Below are positions 16,834-25,256 of a stretch of 64,000 nucleotides of DNA, piece after piece; the first letter of the stretch is position 1, and every line of letters starts with the position of its first letter. Below the pieces are notes generated by a model. That model made no database searches. It was given only the letters and a program-made list of their open reading frames with translations, and had not been told where the DNA came from. The stretch is from positions 47,781 to 111,780 of the forward strand of contig JBCBNX010000010.1 in the NCBI GenBank assembly GCA_039821555.1, in the 5' to 3' direction. Origin of the DNA: Bacteroidota bacterium (GTDB taxonomy: Bacteria; Bacteroidota; Rhodothermia; Rhodothermales; Rubricoccaceae). The position numbers were made by a program, and so were the translations under genes.

Positions 16834-18444
16834 CTAGACACGGGGGCGGCGTCCAGTCGGCAACGTCAGCGTGAACGTGGCACCCTCGCCGGAGCTACTT
16901 GTCGCCGTGAGGTCGCCGCCGTGAGCGTGGGCGATGGCGCGGCTGATCGCGAGGCCGAGGCCGCTGCCGGACGCACCCGCAGCGGCGCGCGTGCGCGCCG
17001 ACGTGCCGCGGTAGTAGCGCTCGAAGACCGTCGCCAACTGCTCGGGTGGGATGCCCTCGCCGGTGTCCGCGATGCGCAGACACACGACGCTATCGAAAGC
17101 TTCGGCGCTGAGCCGGACGGTGCCGCCCTCGGGCGTGTGGCGCAGCGCGTTGGAGAGCAGGTTGTCGAGGACCCGCATCAGCCGCGCACCGTCAGCCCTG
17201 AGCACGGGGAGGCCGTCGGGGAGGTCGGTGTCGAGCGTGACGTCGGCGCCAGCGAAGTGCTTGGCGTGGGCGCGGGCGGCGTCGCGGGCAAGCTCGCCGA
17301 GCGGGACTGGGCCAAGGTGCAGCGCGCCGACGAGTTCGCCCGTCGAAGCCGCTGCCCGTTCGAGCGTGCTCAGTTCGAAGAGGTCCGACACGAGGCTCGT
17401 CATCTGGCGACCCTGCCGCTGGGCGATGGCGAGCGCGTCGCGGGCGGCGTCGGGGCGGTCCTCGCCGAGGTAGCGCGCCGCCTCGTCGAGGTAGCCGCGG
17501 ATGGCCGTCAGCGGCGTGCGGAGGTCGTGGCCCACGTTGGCGACGAGTTCGCGCCGCATCCGGCCCGTCGCAGCGAGTGCGTCGATGCTGGCCTCGACCT
17601 GCGCGGCCATGTCGTTGATGGCCGCAGCGAGCCGTCCGATCTCGTCGGCGCGCTCGACGGGCAGCCGGGCGGTATAGTCGCCCTCGCCGATGCGCTCGAC
17701 GCGCTGCGTGAAGCGCCGGATCGGGCGCACGAGCCACCACGTTAGCGCGCCGCCGAGCACGAGCGCGAGGCCTAGCGCGATCGCCCCGCCGAGGAGCAAG
17801 GCGTTTCGGTAGGCCCGCTGAGCGCCCGCGGCCTCTTCCTCCACCGTGCCGGTGAGTGGCTGCACCACCACGCCAGCGACGGGATAGCCCGCGTCGTCCA
17901 GAAGCGGCACCGCCGCCCACGACGTCTCGGTGCTCCAGACGTCGAGCGCCACCGCGATCCGGCCGGCGCGCACCGCTGCAACTGCGCTGTCGGGCACGGC
18001 CACGCCGGTGGTCGGGCGCGTCGCCTCCGCGAAGAGCCCACCTGGCTCGAACGTGTCGAGGGGGGTGCCCGTGGTGTCGATGAGCGCGAGCGGGTCGGCG
18101 AAGCGCGTGGCGAGGTCGTAGCGCAACAGGTCCGGCAGCGCAATCGTGTCGGCGGAGACGACGGCCCGGTCTTCGATCTCGCGGGCGAGCGCGTCCAGGC
18201 GCAGCGTCAGGCTCCGCTCGATGAGCGCCGACGACTCGCTCCGCACGAGCGTCGCGGCCAGCAGCACCGACAGCACCGCCGTCGCCACGAGCGCCCCCGC
18301 CAGCAGCGCAGCGAGCCGCCAGAATAGGGTACTGGTGCGTGGGGGTGTGGGGGTGTGGGGGCGCGCTTCCAGTGATTGCGGTTGCACCGAGTCGCGCGGA
18401 AGCCGTCCCGCAGAATGTGTTGATTTCGAAGCCGTCTGCTTCAT
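16834..18444 (-). CDS. Sensor histidine kinase, HAMP type
   Basis: 536-residue membrane kinase, partner of the response regulator immediately upstream (39-bp gap, same strand). A polar ~40-residue N-terminus precedes a first helix (LFWRLAALLAGALVATAVLSVLLAATLV), a ~150-residue periplasmic sensor region, a second helix (NALLLGGAIALGLALVLGGALTWWLV), HAMP (VRPIRRFTQRVERIGEGDYTARL), then HisKA with phospho-acceptor His306 in ELVANVGHDLRTPLTAIRGY, and HATPase_c with N-box DNLLSNALRHTPEGG, G1 DTGEGIPPEQL, F-box VFERYYRG and G2 GSGLGLAISRAIAHAHGG. Fully equipped for autophosphorylation. Signal unknown. Confidence 0.95.
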   Translation of the reverse strand: MKQTASKSTHSAGRLPRDSVQPQSLEARPHTPTPPRTSTLFWRLAALLAGALVATAVLSVLLAATLVRSESSALIERSLTLRLDALAREIEDRAVVSADTIALPDLLRYDLATRFADPLALIDTTGTPLDTFEPGGLFAEATRPTTGVAVPDSAVAAVRAGRIAVALDVWSTETSWAAVPLLDDAGYPVAGVVVQPLTGTVEEEAAGAQRAYRNALLLGGAIALGLALVLGGALTWWLVRPIRRFTQRVERIGEGDYTARLPVERADEIGRLAAAINDMAAQVEASIDALAATGRMRRELVANVGHDLRTPLTAIRGYLDEAARYLGEDRPDAARDALAIAQRQGRQMTSLVSDLFELSTLERAAASTGELVGALHLGPVPLGELARDAARAHAKHFAGADVTLDTDLPDGLPVLRADGARLMRVLDNLLSNALRHTPEGGTVRLSAEAFDSVVCLRIADTGEGIPPEQLATVFERYYRGTSARTRAAAGASGSGLGLAISRAIAHAHGGDLTATSSSGEGATFTLTLPTGRRPRV

Positions 18445-18483
18445 CGGAAAAACACCCTCATACCCTCAAGCGCTCACACGCCC

Positions 18484-19209
18484 TCACTCTGCTGCCGAGG
18501 CGAATTTGTAGCCGACGCCCCAGACGGTGCGGACGAAACGCGGCGCGCCAGGGTCGTCCTCCAGCTTGGCGCGCAGCCGCTGCACATGGCTGTCGATGGT
18601 GCGGTCGTAGCCTTCGTAGGTGATGCCCCAAATGTCTTCCAGCAACTGCGTGCGCGAGAACGGACGATCTGGGTTCTGGGCGAGGTGGAGGAGGAGGTCG
18701 TACTCCCGAACGGTCAGGTGCAGGAAGTCGCCGCCGCGTGCCACCGCGCGCCGCATTGGGTCGATGGTGAGGTCGTCGAACGTGATCGGGGCCTCGCTGG
18801 GCGTGTCGCTTGGGGCGATGGCCCGCAACTCCTCGATCCGGCGCAGGCGGCGCAGCGCGGCACGGACGCGGGCGACCAACTCCTGCATGCTGAACGGCTT
18901 CGTGACGTAGTCGTCGGCCCCGACTTCCAGTCCGACGACGCGGTCGAGCTCGTCGCTGCGCGCGGTGAGCATGATGATGTAGAGCAGCGGGTGGTCGGCG
19001 CGGAGGCGGCGGCAGACCTCCAGGCCGTCGAGGCCCGGCAGCATCACGTCGAGCAGGACGAGGTCGGGGACGCGGCGCGCGACCGCATCGAGGGCGGCCG
19101 GGCCGGTGTCGGCGGTCGTGACCTCATAGCCCGCGTCCGAGAAGCGGGTGCCGACGAGCGTGCTCAGGTCGGGATCGTCCTCGACGAGGAGCAGGTGCGG
19201 GGTGGTCAT
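18484..19209 (-). CDS. OmpR-family response regulator
   Basis: 241-residue DNA-binding regulator. Receiver domain: acidic pair EDDPD at residues 9-13, phospho-acceptor Asp54 in LVLLDVMLPGLDG, Thr in MLTARSD, Lys in YVTKPFSM. C-terminal winged helix (~140-238) includes LTVREYDLLLHLAQNPDRPFSRTQLLEDIWG and RTIDSHVQRLRAKLEDDPGAPRFVRTVWGVGYKF, the classical OmpR/PhoB end. First gene of a two-gene operon with the kinase at 16834-18444. A short tandem repeat lies ~50 bp upstream of its start. Confidence 0.96.
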   Translation of the reverse strand: MTTPHLLLVEDDPDLSTLVGTRFSDAGYEVTTADTGPAALDAVARRVPDLVLLDVMLPGLDGLEVCRRLRADHPLLYIIMLTARSDELDRVVGLEVGADDYVTKPFSMQELVARVRAALRRLRRIEELRAIAPSDTPSEAPITFDDLTIDPMRRAVARGGDFLHLTVREYDLLLHLAQNPDRPFSRTQLLEDIWGITYEGYDRTIDSHVQRLRAKLEDDPGAPRFVRTVWGVGYKFASAAE

Positions 19210-19260
19210 AGCGGGGGCATTCAGCGAGGGGAGCGCGGCGTAGTAGGCGGGGCAGCCAAG

Positions 19261-19297
19261 CAGGTGCAGCTAGGCAGGTGCAGCTAGGCAGGTAGGG
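19261..19297. repeat. 14-bp tandem repeat upstream of response regulator
   Basis: Two exact copies of caggtgcagctagg (19261-19274, 19275-19288) plus a partial third (caggtaggg). Lies 52 bp before the start of the leftward regulator gene, so it could be a repeated binding site or simple slippage. Confidence 0.55.
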
Positions 19298-19495
19298 CAA
19301 ACATAGGGCGAACGTCCGCCGAGGTTGCACGCTAGGGGCGCCAGGCAGCGGGATGCCGTAGAATGCCAATGCCTCCGCCACGGCTTCGTGACAACTACCG
19401 CCGACGAGGCCCGTTCTTGAGCCTACCGTGCCCGGTCGCCCCGACTTCATCACGAAGCCACCCTACCCCTTACGTTTCCACGGCTACCAACCCCG

Positions 19496-20398
19496 ATGCG
19501 TCTCTCGTTCTCCATCGCGGCCTTGCTCGCGGCGCTGCTCGCGGCCCTGCTCCTCGCAGGCGCGCCGGATGTGCGTGCGCAGGACGCAGCCGACGGCGAT
19601 GCGCTGCTCGCGGCGTGGCGGGCGCAGCAGACCGCGCAGCTCCGGGCCGCGGACGGCGTCGCGTTTGCGCTCACCCTCGACCGGACCGTCGACGGGCCGA
19701 AGGGCGCTCACCGGCTGCGCGCCGACGTGGACGTGCGCGTGCGGCTCGACGGCGAGGCTGTGTCGGGCCTGCCGCGCTTCGACGCTGACGTGCAGGCGCT
19801 CGAAGTCGATGGCGAGACGATGGCCCCGGCGGACTACGAGCGAGCGACGCACCCGCTGCGGCGCCTCCTGGGGCGCGGGGCCTCGTGGCTCGAACGGCCG
19901 ATGACGCTGCCCTACCCCATCCTGCGGGTCGCGGAAGCCCGTGACCTCGTGGCTGAGGTGCGGGACGGCCAGCCCGTGTGGCGCACTCGGGTTGGGCGGC
20001 TGCCGCGCGGCGTGGACGCGGCCACGTTCTGGTTTGCCCGCGACGGGGATCGGCTCCCGGCCGCCCCGCGCCTCGTCGCCAGTGAGGTCCGCGTCGCGTT
20101 CGAGAGCGGCCAGCCCCCGCGCGGCGATCGGCCTCCGCCCAGCGGGCGTCTGCCTCGGGGAGGCCCTCCTGGGGGTGGTCCCCCGCGTGGGGCGCCGCCG
20201 CGCCGCGGTCCGGATGTGCGTGCCCCCGACGTTCGCACGCGCCTCGACATCGCCACCGTCTATGCCCGGACCAACGGGCTCGACCTGCCCGCCGCTCAAT
20301 CGCTCACGCTCGTCGCGCAGCAGCGCCGCCGCATCCGGACGTTCACCGTGCTCGTGGAACAATCGTTGCGCCTGCGGGACGTTCGTGTGATCGAATGA
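19496..20398 (+). CDS. Secreted protein with Pro/Gly/Arg-rich linker, unknown
   Basis: 300-residue exported protein with a strong signal peptide (FSIAALLAALLAALLLAGAPDVRAQ). The first ~200 mature residues look like a beta-rich domain (FALTLDRTVDGPKGAHRLRADVDVRVRL and following), possibly lipid-binding or lipoprotein-like. A low-complexity linker (~residues 205-245, Pro, Gly and Arg repeats such as RGGPPGGGPPRGAPP) precedes a C-terminal region with RTRLDIATVYARTNGLDLP. No family recognised. Its stop overlaps the ATG of the DUF1800 gene (ATGA), so these genes are probably translated together and may share a role. Confidence 0.75.
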   Translation: MRLSFSIAALLAALLAALLLAGAPDVRAQDAADGDALLAAWRAQQTAQLRAADGVAFALTLDRTVDGPKGAHRLRADVDVRVRLDGEAVSGLPRFDADVQALEVDGETMAPADYERATHPLRRLLGRGASWLERPMTLPYPILRVAEARDLVAEVRDGQPVWRTRVGRLPRGVDAATFWFARDGDRLPAAPRLVASEVRVAFESGQPPRGDRPPPSGRLPRGGPPGGGPPRGAPPRRGPDVRAPDVRTRLDIATVYARTNGLDLPAAQSLTLVAQQRRRIRTFTVLVEQSLRLRDVRVIE

Positions 20399-22293
20399 GT
20401 GCCTATTCTCTGCCAACCCCCTCGTCCTCCTGCGGTGTGATGGTCTTGCATGTCCTCGTCTTGTTCTGGATGCTCCTCGCCGGGTCGGCGTGCTCGCAGC
20501 CCACGGAGCGCTCCGGAGCCTCGCCGTCGATGCCGACCGCGATGCAGGCGTCGCGCATGCCCTACATCGAGGCGGGCCTGACCGAGCGCGAGGCGGCGGC
20601 ACACTTGCTCAACCGGTTCGCCTACGGACCTCGCCCCGGCGACGTAGATGCGATGGTGAATCAGGGCCTGGACGCCTGGTTTGCCGCGCAACTCGATCCG
20701 GGGGCGCTGCCTCCCGAAGTCACAGCGCTCTTCGCGGACCGGTACTCGTTAGCCCGCTCGATGGACGACCTGATCAGCATCTACCGCCGCAACGGCGAAG
20801 TCCTCCAGGAGGCGAGGACGCGCGGGATGGTGCCGCGAGACACGCGGCCCGCCGCTCCAGATGGCGCCGCCGCCATCCGCCAGATCCGCGAAGAAAAAGG
20901 CTACCGCAACGCCAACGAGATCTTCGGCGATCTGGCGCACTACAAAATCATGCGGGCGGTCCACAGTCCCTATCAGTTGCAAGAGGTGCTGACTGATTTC
21001 TGGTTCAACCACTTCAACGTGACGCTCGAACCGGACGTGGTGCTCTACCTCCGCGACTATGAGACTACGGCAATCCGCGCCCATGTGACCGGGCGGTTCG
21101 AGGACATGCTGCGCGCGACGGCCCGCCACCCGGCGATGCTGAGCTATCTCGACAACGCGCTCTCGGTCGCGCCCGAGGGTACCCGGACGACGGCACCGCG
21201 CCCCCGGCGGATTCCCGGCGGACTGAGCGGCGTCAACGAGAACTACGCCCGCGAACTGATGGAACTGCACACCCTCGGCGTCGATGGGGGCTACACGCAG
21301 AGCGATGTCGAGGAGGTCGCGCGGGCGTTCACCGGGTGGACGCTGCTGCCGCGCCGCCGCATTCAGGCCGCGATGGTAGATGCCCGGGGCCAGCAGCAAC
21401 TCGACCGATTTTTGAACCGGCCCGGCATCGTCCGCGAGGGCCATTTCTTGTTCATCCCCAACTATCACGACGCGGAGGAAAAAACCATCCTCGGCGAGCG
21501 CTTCCCGACCGGCGGCGGCATGGACGAGGGCGAGCGCATCCTCGGCATGCTCGCCGCGCACCCGTCCACGGCGCGGCACCTCGCGCGCAAGCTGGCCGTG
21601 AAGTTCGTCCAAGACGAGCCCGACGATGTGCTCGTGGAGCGACTTGCGGAGGTCTTCGCTGAGACCAACGGCGACCTCAAAGCGATGATGTGGGCCATCG
21701 TGGAGGCGCCTGAGTTTTGGGCACTGCCTGCGCTCGAAGGCAAGGTCAAGACGCCGCTGGAGTACGTGGCGAGCGCCCTCCGCGCGACCGACGCCGACGT
21801 TGCGCGGGTCGGGCCGCTCACGACCGCGCTCCGCACGATGGGGGAGGGCCCCTACCGCGCCGTCCCACCGACCGGCTACGACGAAGCCTCGGAGGCCTGG
21901 ATCAACACCGGGTCGCTGCTCGCCCGCATGGACTTCGGCCTGCGACTCGCCCAGGGCACGATCCGCGGCGTGCGGCTCGACCTTGCCGCGCTCAACCAGC
22001 ATCGCCAGCCCGAGTCTGCTGAGGCCGCGCTGGAGACGTACGCGCGGCTGCTCCTCCCCGGGCGCGACCTCGACGAGACGCTAGCGCGTCTGACCCCGCT
22101 CATCGCCCGCCCCGACTTTGCGGACCGCGTCCGCGAGGCCGCGCCTGAGGCTCGCCCTGATGTCGTGGACGGAGAGCAGCTCGACGAGCCGGAGCGTCCC
22201 CGTCGCCAGCGCGCGCGCGCCACTCGCTCGAATGAGACGCTGGCGCTGGTCGTCGGCGTCATCCTCGGCTCGCCCGAGTTTCAACGACAGTAA
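20395..22293 (+). CDS. DUF1800 domain protein
   Basis: 632-residue exported protein of the DUF1800 family. N-terminal hydrophobic signal with a possible lipobox (LFWMLLAGSACSQ). The family start AAAHLLNRFAYGPRPGDVDAMVNQGLDAWFAAQL is clear, followed by conserved blocks QLQEVLTDFWFNHFNV, NENYARELMELHTLGVDGGYTQSDVEEVARAFTGWTL and GERILGMLAAHPSTARHLARKLAVKFV. Biochemical function of the family is not established; it is almost always paired with a DUF1501 gene, as here (89 bp downstream). Coupled to the upstream secreted protein by an ATGA overlap. Periplasmic or outer-membrane location is inferred. Confidence 0.93.
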   Translation: MSAYSLPTPSSSCGVMVLHVLVLFWMLLAGSACSQPTERSGASPSMPTAMQASRMPYIEAGLTEREAAAHLLNRFAYGPRPGDVDAMVNQGLDAWFAAQLDPGALPPEVTALFADRYSLARSMDDLISIYRRNGEVLQEARTRGMVPRDTRPAAPDGAAAIRQIREEKGYRNANEIFGDLAHYKIMRAVHSPYQLQEVLTDFWFNHFNVTLEPDVVLYLRDYETTAIRAHVTGRFEDMLRATARHPAMLSYLDNALSVAPEGTRTTAPRPRRIPGGLSGVNENYARELMELHTLGVDGGYTQSDVEEVARAFTGWTLLPRRRIQAAMVDARGQQQLDRFLNRPGIVREGHFLFIPNYHDAEEKTILGERFPTGGGMDEGERILGMLAAHPSTARHLARKLAVKFVQDEPDDVLVERLAEVFAETNGDLKAMMWAIVEAPEFWALPALEGKVKTPLEYVASALRATDADVARVGPLTTALRTMGEGPYRAVPPTGYDEASEAWINTGSLLARMDFGLRLAQGTIRGVRLDLAALNQHRQPESAEAALETYARLLLPGRDLDETLARLTPLIARPDFADRVREAAPEARPDVVDGEQLDEPERPRRQRARATRSNETLALVVGVILGSPEFQRQ

Positions 22294-22382
22294 ATGAGTG
22301 CAGCGGTGAGGCCGTTGGGCGGTGCGGCGGTAGCCGTCATCAAGCCCTCCGTCCCACTGCCACACAGCAACACCGCATCGCC

Positions 22383-23654
22383 ATGATCGACCGTCGTGCT
22401 TTTCTCAAGTCCTCGGGCCTCGCGCTGCTGGCGAGCGGCCTCGGCGGGTGCCCGCTGTTCCTCGGACGCACCGCGCAGGCGAGTACGGGCCCGGGGCTCT
22501 TCCAGCGCCGGAAGACGCTCGTGTGCCTCTTCCAGCGCGGCGCGATGGACGGCCTCGCCGCCGTGCAGCCGCTCGTGGACCCGCACCTTCAGCGCGTGCG
22601 CCCAGCCCTGACCCTCTCGGCAGCGCGCAACGCCGAGACGCGCCTGCGCGACCTCGACGGAACCTATGGCCTACACCCGGCGCTGGAGCCGCTCGCGCGC
22701 TTCTATGAGGAGCAACGCCTCGCCATCGTCCACGGCGTTGGCTCGCCCGTCCCGACGCGCTCGCACTTCGACGCGCAGGACTACATGGAGACGGGCACGC
22801 CGGGCGTCCGCGGGCGCAGCGGCTGGCTCAACCGCGCCGTCGGGCTGGCCGGGCACGAGGCGACGCCGTTCCAGGCCGTCTCGCTCACGCCCGCGCTGCC
22901 GCGCTCGCTCTTCGGGCCCGAAAACGCGCTCTCGATCGCCAAGCTCGAAGACTTCGGACTGCACGTGCGCGGGGCCGACCTGGCCCAGACCGCCGGGCAG
23001 AGCCTGGAAGCGCTCTACGAACAGACGACACGCAACCTGCTCGGGGAGGAGGACGCGCTCAGCCAGGCGGGCCGTGAGGGCCTCGACGCCGCGCGCATTC
23101 TGCAGGAGGCCGACCTGAGCAACTACCGCTCCGAGAACGGCGCGGAGTACCCTCGGAGCAAGCTGGGGCAGAGCCTCCGCCAGATCGCGCAGCTCATCAA
23201 GCTCGACGTCGGCCTCGAAGTGGCCTTCGCCGAGCAGGGCGGCTGGGACACGCACGTCCGGCAGGGCGGCACCAACGGCTCGTTCGCCCGGCAGGCCCGC
23301 GACCTCGCCGAGAGCCTCGCCGCCTTCTGGACCGACCTCGAACGCCACCACGACGAGGTGACCGTGATGACGATGACCGAGTTTGGGCGGACGGTGGCGC
23401 AGAATGGCGCGCGGGGCACCGACCACGGCCGCGCCTCGGCGATGTTCGTGCTTGGCAACGGCGTCGCGGGCGGGCGGGTCCACGGACGGCCCCTCGTCCT
23501 CGACCCCGACGCGCTCGAAGATGGCCGCGACCTCCCCGTCACTACCGACTTCCGCGCGGTCTTCGCGGGCGTCGCTGGCCCCACGCTCGGCGTCGCCGAC
23601 GACCGGACGCTCTTCCCCGACTGGACCGGCGAGCGGATGCGACTTGTGGGATAG
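22383..23654 (+). CDS. DUF1501 domain protein, Tat-exported
   Basis: 423-residue protein of the DUF1501 (sulfatase-like) family. The N-terminus MIDRRAFLKSSGLALLASGLGG is a twin-arginine (Tat) signal with RRAFLK. Family blocks include TLVCLFQRGAMDGLAAVQPLVDP, ERLAIVHGVGSPVPTRSHFDAQDYMETG, GGWDTHVRQGGTNGSFARQ and VMTMTEFGRTVAQNGARGTDHGRASAMFVLG, the last two carrying His/Asp likely to bind metal in the alkaline-phosphatase-like fold. Partner of the DUF1800 gene just upstream. Export through Tat implies folding, possibly with cofactor, in the cytoplasm. Physiological substrate unknown. Confidence 0.94.
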   Translation: MIDRRAFLKSSGLALLASGLGGCPLFLGRTAQASTGPGLFQRRKTLVCLFQRGAMDGLAAVQPLVDPHLQRVRPALTLSAARNAETRLRDLDGTYGLHPALEPLARFYEEQRLAIVHGVGSPVPTRSHFDAQDYMETGTPGVRGRSGWLNRAVGLAGHEATPFQAVSLTPALPRSLFGPENALSIAKLEDFGLHVRGADLAQTAGQSLEALYEQTTRNLLGEEDALSQAGREGLDAARILQEADLSNYRSENGAEYPRSKLGQSLRQIAQLIKLDVGLEVAFAEQGGWDTHVRQGGTNGSFARQARDLAESLAAFWTDLERHHDEVTVMTMTEFGRTVAQNGARGTDHGRASAMFVLGNGVAGGRVHGRPLVLDPDALEDGRDLPVTTDFRAVFAGVAGPTLGVADDRTLFPDWTGERMRLVG

Positions 23655-23663
23655 CCTCGCGCG

Positions 23664-24005
23664 TCACCCTAGGTCGGCCACGAGCGCGCGGATGCGGGCA
23701 CCGAGTTCGACCGGGTCGGCTTCGGCGGCGATGCAGACGGAGACGTGGCCCCACGGCTGCGGCAGGACGAACTGGAAGAAGTGGCCATAGCGCACGAGGA
23801 CGTAGTCGAGGCCGCCGCAGTCGATGTTGCCGCGCTGGGTGGCGAGCGTGAGCAGCGCCGGGTTGACGAGCAACTCCTCGTAGCGATCCGATTCCGAACT
23901 GCTGGCGTCGGGCGCGTCGGCCTTCTGCTTCGTGGCGAGGTGGCCGTCGCGGTAGACGGCGACGTAGCGGATGGTCGAGGCGAGTCGAAGGAGGTCGTCA
24001 ATCAT
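23664..24005 (-). CDS. Small protein, possibly Roadblock/LC7-like
   Basis: 113-residue cytosolic protein. Segments ASTIRYVAVYRDGHLATKQ and YVLVRYGHFFQFVLPQPWGHVSVCIAAEADP followed by a C-terminal helix give an alternating beta/alpha pattern reminiscent of Roadblock/LC7 proteins (small partners of GTPases), but the match is weak and by eye only. Its start overlaps by 8 bp the stop of the PNPOx-like gene upstream on the same strand, indicating co-translation. Convergent with DUF1501 9 bp away. Confidence 0.65.
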   Translation of the reverse strand: MIDDLLRLASTIRYVAVYRDGHLATKQKADAPDASSSESDRYEELLVNPALLTLATQRGNIDCGGLDYVLVRYGHFFQFVLPQPWGHVSVCIAAEADPVELGARIRALVADLG

Positions 24006-24468
24006 GGTGAGGAAGCGGAGCGACGCCGTAGGTCCGCATCGCCGCGGCGCGCTGCTCGGCTTCGGTGACGTCGGGATAGAGGAAGTAGCTCGGCGCCACG
24101 ATAGGTGCGGTCGCCGTCACGTCGATGGCGATGATGCTGCGGATGGGAAACAGCCCCTGCGTGATGCGGTGGAGCGGCGGGAGCAGCGCTTCGAAGCGCG
24201 CCGTGCCGGGCGCGACGAGGTCAGCCGTGCCCGTGAGCTTGAAGCCCTTCTGCACGAACACGTCCACGAAGCTCACGCACACATTCGGGTTGACTTCGAT
24301 GTTGCGCACGCTCTGCGGCGAGGCGATCTGCGCGATCAGGAGGCTGCGTTCGTGGTGGGCCGCGAAGGCTTCCTTCGGCGACACGTTGGGCACCCCGTTG
24401 GCGTCGGCGGTGGCGAGCCAGCACAGGACGCTGCGGTCGATGGCGTCGAGGATCTCAGGGGTCAGCAT
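23998..24468 (-). CDS. Pyridoxamine 5'-phosphate oxidase-like protein
   Basis: 156-residue split-barrel flavin-binding family protein. Typical features: VLCWLATADANGVPNVSPKEAF, then SLLIAQIASPQSVRNIEVNPNVCVSFVDVFVQKGFKLTGTADLV, where strands 3-5 form the barrel that binds FMN, haem or F420 in relatives. Members reduce or oxidise small molecules or only sense flavin; a true PdxH role is unlikely at this length. First gene of a two-gene unit with the small downstream gene (overlap 8 bp). Start ATG at 24468. Confidence 0.85.
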   Translation of the reverse strand: MLTPEILDAIDRSVLCWLATADANGVPNVSPKEAFAAHHERSLLIAQIASPQSVRNIEVNPNVCVSFVDVFVQKGFKLTGTADLVAPGTARFEALLPPLHRITQGLFPIRSIIAIDVTATAPIVAPSYFLYPDVTEAEQRAAAMRTYGVAPLPHHD

Positions 24469-24507
24469 GGCAGCATGCGGGTTGTGATCGGGTGATAGCG
24501 AAGCAGC

Positions 24508-24966
24508 CTACTCCGTCTCGGGGCTGGGCGCGCTGTTCCACATGTCGAGGTGCATCCGCCATGCGCCGTCCGTGCCGCGCTTCCACACGATGAGGTATTT
24601 CCCGTAGCTCGGCCCCCAGGCCTGGCCGTCGTTCGTGCCGCTCACCGTGTAGGTGCCGTGGTCGTAGGCCGTGTCGCCGACCACCTCGACGGCGGTCGGC
24701 GTGATGTGGTGGTTCGTGATGGTGCGGCCGGGCGGGAGCGTCCAGTAGGCGCGGAGGGCGTCGGTGCCCTGGAGCGCGTGGGTCCGCTCGGGGAAGATGA
24801 CCGCGTCCTCGGTGTAGAGGGCCAGCATCGCGTCCACGTCGTCGCGCATGAAGGCATTGGAGAACGAAGCCGCAGCCTCGGCGATGGCTGCCTCGTCGTC
24901 GCTGGACTGTGCAACGGCCGCAGAGGAGACGAGGAGAAGTAGGGCGGCGAGTACGAGGCGAGGCAT
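24508..24966 (-). CDS. Secreted SnoaL/DUF4440-like (NTF2-fold) protein
   Basis: 152-residue exported protein; the ATG at 24966 is favoured over the TTG two codons earlier and begins a signal peptide (MPRLVLAALLLLVSSAAVAQ). The mature part has the NTF2/SnoaL pattern: helix EAAIAEAAASFSNAFMRDDVDAML, ALYTEDAVIFPERTHALQGTDALRAYW, and a strand-rich end KYLIVWKRGTDGAWRMHLDMWN. Family members are small-molecule binding or isomerase-like domains, often of unknown function in this secreted form. No partner is obvious; the divergent neighbour is the VWA protein. Confidence 0.85.
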   Translation of the reverse strand: MPRLVLAALLLLVSSAAVAQSSDDEAAIAEAAASFSNAFMRDDVDAMLALYTEDAVIFPERTHALQGTDALRAYWTLPPGRTITNHHITPTAVEVVGDTAYDHGTYTVSGTNDGQAWGPSYGKYLIVWKRGTDGAWRMHLDMWNSAPSPETE

Positions 24967-25055
24967 GAGCAAGGATAGTTGAGCAAGGATGAGCGCTTAG
25001 GGCAGTGTGTCGTGCCACCGTTGGAGCGACCTCACGGCCAGACAGCACGGCGGCA

Positions 25056-25083
25056 CCACGGCTCACGCAATTCTGAGCCGTGG
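25056..25083. repeat. 10-bp perfect inverted repeat in divergent promoter region
   Basis: Arms ccacggctca (25056-25065) and tgagccgtgg (25074-25083) with an 8-nt loop, in the 290-bp gap between the SnoaL-like and VWA genes. No T-run on either side. Operator-like symmetry or a structured leader. Confidence 0.45.
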
Positions 25084-25256
25084 CAATAACCGGAGCGCCG
25101 TAGCTGTTTAGGGGGCAGACGCGGAGGCGACGCCGGCTGTGCTTCCGTGGACGCTCTCTGACGGCGACTTCCTTCCGGGGTTGCGGTCTACGCTCTGCGC
25201 GGTGTCCCGTAAGGCGCCCGTGGTTTCTCTGTCACGTCCACGCTCTCGTCACAGCC

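Noticed and set aside
24973..25256. Short ORFs in the gap before the VWA gene
   Set aside because: They have no start context or recognisable protein content; the gap looks like a divergent promoter region with one inverted repeat.
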